Shown here: piece by piece, positions 6,939-12,486 of the stretch
Position numbering within the stretch: position 1 is the stretch's first letter
Layout of the letters: every line of letters begins with the position of its first letter
Assembly (NCBI GenBank): GCA_030605285.1
Contig: JAUWIQ010000013.1
Span: 1-12,486 of the forward strand
Origin: Planctomycetota bacterium
GTDB lineage: Bacteria > Planctomycetota > Planctomycetia > Pirellulales > UBA7805
DNA: 12,486 nt
Direction: 5' to 3'
Translations under genes and position numbers: made by a program
Notes under the pieces: model-generated
Told to the model about the DNA's origin: nothing
Seen by the model: only the letters and a program-made list of their open reading frames with translations
The model's database searches: none

Positions 6939-8510
6939 TCATCCGGGCAACATGTAGCCACTGGAAAGGGCCTGATAGCTGGCGGCTTGGCTCTCAATCC
7001 AGGCTTGGTCGTGCCCAAGTTGTCCCGCCATGATTTCTGCCGTTTTGAGTGCCGCCTCATTCGATGCGCGGGCATCGAGTAGCAGCGAGCGGGTTCGCCT
7101 GGCGAGTACATCCTCAACCGTCCTAGCCATCTCATATTTTGTTGCCCAAACGACTTCTGCTCCCTGATACGGAAGTTTTTCGTGCAACGGAATAGCCAGT
7201 TCTGGATTTTCCGACACCATCGCGACTAGCGAGGCGGCGTCCGTACCGTAACAACGGAGGTAATCCTGGGCAGGAAAGGCGGCCGTATCGCGTCCCATGT
7301 AGCCGTAGAGACGAAGTTCCTCCGTCCGGCAGTTTACCGGACGGAGTCCAGCAACCTCGATCGCATGTGCCAGGGTGTCTTCCGCCATTTTACGGTAGGT
7401 AGTCCACTTTCCTCCAGCGATCGTCACCAGGCCGCTTCCACTCACAAAGACTTCGTGGCTCCGTGAAATTGACTTGCTGTCCCCCGTTTTGCCCTCCGGA
7501 TGGACGAGGGGCCGCTGGCCGGCAAACACGCTCAACACGTCCGACTCGGATGGATCACGCTGCATATAACGACCTGCGTTGCGCAAAATAAAACCAATTT
7601 CTTCGGGAAGGGGTCGGGGCTCAAGCTGCGCGGTCTTCATCGGCGTATCGGTCGTACCCACAATGACTCGATCGTGCCAAGGAATCACAAACAGGACGCG
7701 GCCATCATCGGTATGCGGGACCATGATCGCATTGTTTCCCGGTTGGAATGAAGCATCCAGTACCAGATGTACACCTTGTGCCGGTTCGATTTTTTCACTG
7801 GCAGATGGATCATCCAGTTTACAGATGCTGTCCGAAAAAATGCCTGTTGCATTAATCACAACCTTGGCTTTGATTTCTAACTCCGCTCCGGTCTCCTTGT
7901 CTTCAGCCTGCACGCCCGCTAAATGCCCCTTCTCTTTGATCAGATCGGTAACGCAGCAGTAATTAGCGATTGCCGCGCCCTCGGTTGCCGCCGTTCTCGC
8001 CAGGGTGACAGCCATGCGCGCATCATCGAACTGCCCATCGTGGTACATGATGCCACCAAGCAAACCTTCCTGCTGCACGTTGGGAATCGCCTCGATCGTC
8101 TCAGCCCGACTGAGACTCCGGCTTGCCTCAATATTGAGCTTGCCGGCCAAGGTGTCGTAGAGCTTCATACCAATACCGTAGAAAGGGCCTTCCCACCATT
8201 TGTACCGCGGGACTACGAAGGCCAGATTGCTGACCAAATGAGGGGCATTTTTCGCCATGATACCCCTTTCTCTCAGAGCCTCGGTCACCAGCGAGAAATT
8301 CATTTGTTCGAGATACCGCACACCACCATGGACTAGTTTAGTGCTGCGACTCGAGGTGGCTTTAGCAAAGTCATGGGCCTCAAGCAGCGCAGTGCGGTAA
8401 CCGCGACTCGCCGCATCGACTGCCACGCCCAGGCCCGTTGCGCCACCACCAATAATAAGAATATCAAAGGACTCGGTGCCGAGCCTGGTAATCATTTCGT
8501 TGCGATTCAT
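6939..8510 (-). CDS. glpD: FAD-dependent glycerol-3-phosphate dehydrogenase
   Basis: The enzyme oxidises sn-glycerol-3-phosphate to dihydroxyacetone phosphate and passes electrons to the quinone pool from the inner face of the membrane. The predicted protein has 523 residues, close to the roughly 500 of E. coli GlpD. The FAD-binding fold starts DILIIGGGATGLG (16-28), followed by the family signature TSSRSTKLVHGGVRYLE (52-68). Further family blocks are AQGVHLVLD, VPHTDDGRVLFVIPW and GTTDTP, and the C-terminal domain (about 395-523) begins near the RPVNCRTEELRLYGY block. The open frame extends upstream to 8645, but the ATG at 8510 is chosen because family similarity starts there and GGGGA lies 4 nt before it. 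The upstream 45 codons show no similarity I recognise. No glycerol kinase or facilitator gene is adjacent. Confidence 0.95.
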   Translation of the reverse strand: MNRNEMITRLGTESFDILIIGGGATGLGVAVDAASRGYRTALLEAHDFAKATSSRSTKLVHGGVRYLEQMNFSLVTEALRERGIMAKNAPHLVSNLAFVVPRYKWWEGPFYGIGMKLYDTLAGKLNIEASRSLSRAETIEAIPNVQQEGLLGGIMYHDGQFDDARMAVTLARTAATEGAAIANYCCVTDLIKEKGHLAGVQAEDKETGAELEIKAKVVINATGIFSDSICKLDDPSASEKIEPAQGVHLVLDASFQPGNNAIMVPHTDDGRVLFVIPWHDRVIVGTTDTPMKTAQLEPRPLPEEIGFILRNAGRYMQRDPSESDVLSVFAGQRPLVHPEGKTGDSKSISRSHEVFVSGSGLVTIAGGKWTTYRKMAEDTLAHAIEVAGLRPVNCRTEELRLYGYMGRDTAAFPAQDYLRCYGTDAASLVAMVSENPELAIPLHEKLPYQGAEVVWATKYEMARTVEDVLARRTRSLLLDARASNEAALKTAEIMAGQLGHDQAWIESQAASYQALSSGYMLPG

Positions 8511-8519
8511 CGTTTCCCC
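8511..8519 (-). promoter_or_regulatory. Shine-Dalgarno deciding the glpD start
   Basis: Read on the minus strand, GGGGAAACG directly precedes the ATG at 8510, giving a 4-nt gap after GGGGA. This supports the internal ATG over the longer frame opening at 8645. Confidence 0.6.
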
Positions 8520-8685
8520 AACAGGTGTGCGTTGCCACCTGCATTCACGATATCCATCGATCAAGACCCTGAGAGCGAGACCCTGGCAAGAGGATCTCAG
8601 TCCACAAGCGTTCCCCGAGATTTCCCCCGGTCTCCTAGCATACACATTTTTAGGGGGGCAGGATCGTGCAGCCCGGCAGCGACTT

Positions 8686-8764
8686 GGCCCAGGCTGGCTG
8701 TCAAAATGGCAGGTTCTAGCGGGCTAGAAGGGCCCAAAGCCGTCCAAATTGGCAGGCCCAGGCT
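8686..8764. repeat. Direct repeat GGCCCAGGCT, 69-bp spacing
   Basis: GGCCCAGGCT occurs at 8686-8695 and again at 8755-8764. The copies flank the TTCTAGC palindrome. The role is unknown. Confidence 0.45.
8714..8729. repeat. Perfect 16-bp palindromic site
   Basis: TTCTAGC-GG-GCTAGAA is a 7-bp perfect inverted repeat with a 2-bp centre, the form expected of a dimeric repressor operator. It lies about 200 nt before glpD and 300 nt before groES. Confidence 0.45.
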
Positions 8765-8854
8765 AAATTAAATATCGGGCCTAAACCCTTTAGCACAAGC
8801 AATTTATTGGCCATTATCAAAACTTGGCGCGCGGATTGCTTTGCTAGGAGGTGC

Positions 8855-8870
8855 CCGGGCCTCGGCCCGG
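8855..8870. repeat. GC-rich hairpin
   Basis: CCGGGCC (8855-8861) and GGCCCGG (8864-8870) form a perfect inverted repeat separated by TC. No T-run follows on the + strand. On the minus strand it is also not followed by T, so it is not an intrinsic terminator. It would lie in the groES leader if transcription starts upstream of it. Confidence 0.45.
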
Positions 8871-9008
8871 AAAATTGGCAGACCAAGCTGAGCGTGTGGG
8901 CCACCAGAGAATCCCTCTTCGGGTAGAAGTCGGAGGGTGGTCTGTTTCGCGGGAGTGAAAATCCTGCATCCACGCTTTGATTCCTCACTCAGGGTGACGC
9001 GTTTTTAC

Positions 9009-9014
9009 GGAGGT
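9009..9014 (+). promoter_or_regulatory. Shine-Dalgarno deciding the groES start
   Basis: A perfect GGAGGT sits 12 nt before the ATG at 9027. It supports this start over the upstream in-frame codon at 8937, which would add 30 residues unlike GroES. Confidence 0.7.
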
Positions 9015-9026
9015 AAAGAAAAATCG

Positions 9027-9356
9027 ATGGCTACAGCGACCAAAGCAAAGAAAAAGTCAGGTTCCAAAATTAATATTCAACCCCTGGGCGATCGAATCGT
9101 CCTGCAGCGCGAAGATTCTGAGGACACCACCGCGGGTGGTATCGTCCTTCCGGAATCTGCCAAGGACAAACCGGCGCGAGGTACTGTCCTGAGCGTGGGT
9201 CCCGGCAAACTGCTTGATGACGGCAGTCGGGGCGAGATTCAGATCCAGGTTGGAGATCGTGTATTGTTCTCTAGTTATGCTGGTGAGAGTTTCGAGGTTG
9301 AGGACGAAGAGTTGCTGTTGATGCGTGAAGACGACATCTTGGCAGTGATTGAATAA
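9027..9356 (+). CDS. groES: Co-chaperonin GroES (Hsp10)
   Basis: GroES caps the GroEL ring as a heptamer and closes the folding chamber in the cytoplasm. The 109-residue product has the full fold: INIQPLGDRIVLQR (15-28), the mobile loop EDSEDTTAGGIVLPESA (about 29-45) whose GGIVLP contacts GroEL, GTVLSVGPG (52-60), the dome-loop region and a C-terminal strand ending EDDILAVIE. It is about a dozen residues longer than E. coli GroES because of a lysine-rich N-terminal extension (MATATKAKKKSGSK). The start is set by GGAGGT at 9009-9014. It is the first gene of a two-gene operon with groEL, 57 nt downstream. Confidence 0.97.
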   Translation: MATATKAKKKSGSKINIQPLGDRIVLQREDSEDTTAGGIVLPESAKDKPARGTVLSVGPGKLLDDGSRGEIQIQVGDRVLFSSYAGESFEVEDEELLLMREDDILAVIE

Positions 9357-9370
9357 CAAATCATTTAATT

Positions 9371-9392
9371 GACCGGCACCTGATGCTCGGTC
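9371..9392 (+). repeat. Hairpin in the groES-groEL intergenic region
   Basis: GACCG-GCA (9371-9378) pairs with TGC-T-CGGTC (9384-9392) with one bulged T, around the loop CCTGA. It lies just ahead of the groEL ribosome binding site. No T-run follows, so it should not stop transcription; an mRNA stability or processing role is possible. Confidence 0.4.
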
Positions 9393-9398
9393 CTGTGA

Positions 9399-11036
<1,638 letters not shown>

Positions 11037-11093
11037 TCGTTCGTTGCCAACAGGTCGCTTACATAACGGTCATCCGATTTGTCTTTGATTTTT

Positions 11094-11131
11094 ACAGGCC
11101 CCTGGTCCACTCGGACTACGGGGCCTGTTTT
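11094..11131 (+). terminator. Rho-independent terminator of groES-groEL
   Basis: ACAGGCCCC (11094-11102) pairs perfectly with GGGGCCTGT (11120-11128). Inside, GTCC (11105-11108) pairs with GGAC (11113-11116). A short T-run (11128-11131) follows. It starts 57 nt after the groEL stop. Confidence 0.8.
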
Positions 11132-11167
11132 AGGCTAGGCTGTGATTAATTTGGTAGACTACGTTGT

Positions 11168-11689
11168 ATGGCTCTGCTACTGAAAATACCTGCTCTTTTC
11201 CCGACCTTGGCCACCCTGTTGCTCTCTGTTGCGTCAATCACTCTTTGGATAGCCCCGGTCGCTGCGGACAGCGGCAAGCGTGAGGCAGTTCAGCAAGACC
11301 TGATCTTGATGCAGGGCAAATGGAAACTGGTCGATTTTGTTTATTACCGCAATGGAATTGCCAATCGCCTACCCAAGGCCCAGCGGACCGGACTGCGGGT
11401 CGTCACGGGAAAGCATTATCATCTTCAATTGCAAATTGGTTCCCAAAAAGTGGATGACAACTATTCCTTCCGTTTGTATCCCAATCAGAGCCCCAAGGCA
11501 TTCGATGTCACGCTGCCCGATGGGCGGCAGATCCAGGGCATCTACGAAGTAAATACCGATACGCTGCGACGCTGCTATACCCAGCCTGACCTGCCCCGAC
11601 CTACACATTTTCAAGCTGGAGATCAGACATACCAGATCTGGAAACGGGTGGTCAAACCGCCAGTTGAATCACCAACAGTGGCACCTTGA
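11168..11689 (+). CDS. Exported TIGR03067-domain protein
   Basis: This 173-residue protein has an N-terminal signal peptide (hydrophobic 3-30, with a likely cut after VAA, about residue 33). A single domain follows that I recognise as TIGR03067, a beta-rich domain of unknown function expanded in planctomycetes. Its landmarks are LILMQGKWKLVDF (about 45-57), a run of alternating strands, SPKAFDVTLPDG (108-119), IQGIYEVNTDTLRRCY (122-137), RPTHF (144-148) and YQIWKR (155-160). It is probably periplasmic or surface-exposed. The tail VVKPPVESPTVAP is low in complexity. No Shine-Dalgarno is visible before the ATG. It may have its own promoter after the groEL terminator, and it converges on hisS. 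Confidence 0.8.
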   Translation: MALLLKIPALFPTLATLLLSVASITLWIAPVAADSGKREAVQQDLILMQGKWKLVDFVYYRNGIANRLPKAQRTGLRVVTGKHYHLQLQIGSQKVDDNYSFRLYPNQSPKAFDVTLPDGRQIQGIYEVNTDTLRRCYTQPDLPRPTHFQAGDQTYQIWKRVVKPPVESPTVAP

Positions 11690-11729
11690 GCCGCACGCAT
11701 GACGTGCTCCATCCCCGACATCTACCGTG

Positions 11730-12486
11730 CTATTCTTCCAACTGGCGGCGGATGGCCGCGACCAATTCACCTGGACCGTCAGCCAGAGACACCGCTTGAG
11801 AATCCCCGCTGCCGAGATTCTTAAGCTGACATGTGGCGCTCTCAAATTCGCGACTTCCGGCAATAACTGCTAAACGGTGCCCGCGGCGGTTTGCATATTT
11901 TAGCTGCTGACTGATCTTTTTCGGGTCGCTATAGAATTCGACACGGAGGCCAGCGTTACGCAAATCCGCTGCTAGCTGAAGATAATCGTGCAGCCGCTCT
12001 CCATCGAAATAAACAACAAACACTTCGGCGGGCGTTGCTATCTTATCGACCATTTCAAGTTCCTGCATCGCTGCCAAGAGGCGATCGAGCCCCAGCGATG
12101 CGCCCACCCCGGGCAAGGCAGTTCGCGTATAAAGCTCCGCCAGGTTGTCGTAGCGCCCGCCGGAACAAATACTGCCAATGTTTGGCAATTCATCCAGAAA
12201 TGTCTCGTAGATGGTGCCTGTGTAGTAATCCAGACCTCGCGCAATCGAGGCATTCAGTTGCACCCGTATCTCAGGTACGCCCGCTGCTTCTAGTGCCGCC
12301 ATGAGGTGGCGAAGTTGGGCGGTGCCTTCGACTCCCGTGGGGCTGTCGGCCGTCAATCTCTCCAGCTGCGCGAGGACTTCTGTATTGGTCCCCGAGAGAT
12401 CTGAGAGCGCTAATAGCTGATCTGCTTGTTTCGGGGTCACGCCGCTGCTCGCCATCATTTCGGCGGCAACTCGATCACGGCCAATA
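11730..12486 (-). CDS. hisS: Histidyl-tRNA synthetase, 3' part (5' end outside the window)
   Basis: HisRS is the class II synthetase that attaches histidine to tRNA-His. The frame is open to the window edge, with IGRDRVAAE before the first internal Met (12458), so about the last 251 residues are seen. The histidine-specific HisA motif IARGLDYYTGTIYE is near 12245-12204. ICSGGRYDNLAEL follows, then motif 3 GVGASLGLDRLL with its conserved Arg. The C-terminal anticodon-binding domain starts at EVFVVYFDGERL and runs to the end, AAIRRQLEE. Apart from the truncation by the window, the part seen looks intact. It converges on the TIGR03067 gene with 40 nt between stops. Confidence 0.96.
   Translation of the reverse strand, partial: IGRDRVAAEMMASSGVTPKQADQLLALSDLSGTNTEVLAQLERLTADSPTGVEGTAQLRHLMAALEAAGVPEIRVQLNASIARGLDYYTGTIYETFLDELPNIGSICSGGRYDNLAELYTRTALPGVGASLGLDRLLAAMQELEMVDKIATPAEVFVVYFDGERLHDYLQLAADLRNAGLRVEFYSDPKKISQQLKYANRRGHRLAVIAGSREFESATCQLKNLGSGDSQAVSLADGPGELVAAIRRQLEE

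Larger units (their letters stand above)
8703..8881. repeat. Three copies of an AAAWTGGCAG motif
   Basis: AAAATGGCAG (8703-8712), AAATTGGCAG (8746-8755) and AAAATTGGCAG (8871-8881) lie in the same orientation within the glpD-groES spacer. Three near-identical copies in 180 nt could be a regulator's binding site, though short motifs like this can also recur by chance. Confidence 0.4.
8511..9026. other. Divergent spacer between glpD and groES
   Basis: This 516-nt spacer must hold the promoters of glpD (-) and groES (+). It has several repeats and palindromes (8686-8881), listed separately. A CIRCE element (TTAGCACTC-N9-GAGTGCTAA), the common HrcA operator before groES, is not present by eye. 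No clear -35/-10 pair was found, and no open frame here looks coding. Confidence 0.6.

Noticed and set aside
11693..11707. GCACG-CATGA-CGTGC hairpin between the TIGR03067 gene and hisS
   Set aside because: Only 5 bp, with no T-run on either strand, so it is not convincing as a bidirectional terminator.

Overview
The window looks like chromosome from a planctomycete-type bacterium. The main pointers are a small exported protein with the TIGR03067 domain (a family expanded in Planctomycetota), a GroEL whose tail ends in GDYDMY instead of Gly-Gly-Met repeats, a PhyH-type dioxygenase, and mostly single genes with their own spacers rather than tight operons. No rRNA, tRNA, CRISPR array or mobile element is visible.

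Layout: (1) 262-1110 (+) PhyH-family Fe(II)/2-oxoglutarate dioxygenase. (2) 1168-3627 (-) DsbD-type transmembrane thiol:disulfide reductase, interrupted by one in-frame TGA at 1477-1479. (3) 3828-4847 (-) APH-like phosphotransferase. (4) 4848-5247 spacer with a + strand terminator-like hairpin and a repeat cluster. (5) 5248-5616 (+) small stand-alone receiver-like protein. (6) 5617-6176 spacer with a strong minus-strand terminator. (7) 6177-6863 (-) SRAP/YedK protein. (8) 6939-8510 (-) GlpD. (9) 8511-9026 repeat-rich spacer. (10) 9027-11036 (+) groES-groEL operon with a 3' terminator. (11) 11168-11689 (+) TIGR03067 exported protein. (12) 11730-12486 (-) 3' part of hisS, running off the window.

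The main discovery is in the DsbD gene. The TGA falls exactly at the first cysteine of the C-terminal thioredoxin CxxC motif (TADG-[TGA]-LICKTNEA). The same frame continues for 102 codons with a normal DsbD-gamma C-terminus, including the second Cys and the cis-proline. Starting 14 nt after the TGA, the mRNA can form a hairpin whose 4-nt loop (AGUU) begins 23 nt after the UGA and has G at its second position, which is the layout of a bacterial SECIS element. The simplest reading is an 819-residue selenoprotein with a U-x-x-C redox centre, not a pseudogene or two ORFs. It remains an inference until selA/selB/selC/selD are found in the genome and homologues are compared.

The other genes are mostly housekeeping: protein folding (GroES/GroEL), glycerol-3-phosphate oxidation (GlpD), abasic-site protection (SRAP) and histidyl-tRNA charging (HisS). 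I see no evidence that they form one functional system with the DsbD protein.
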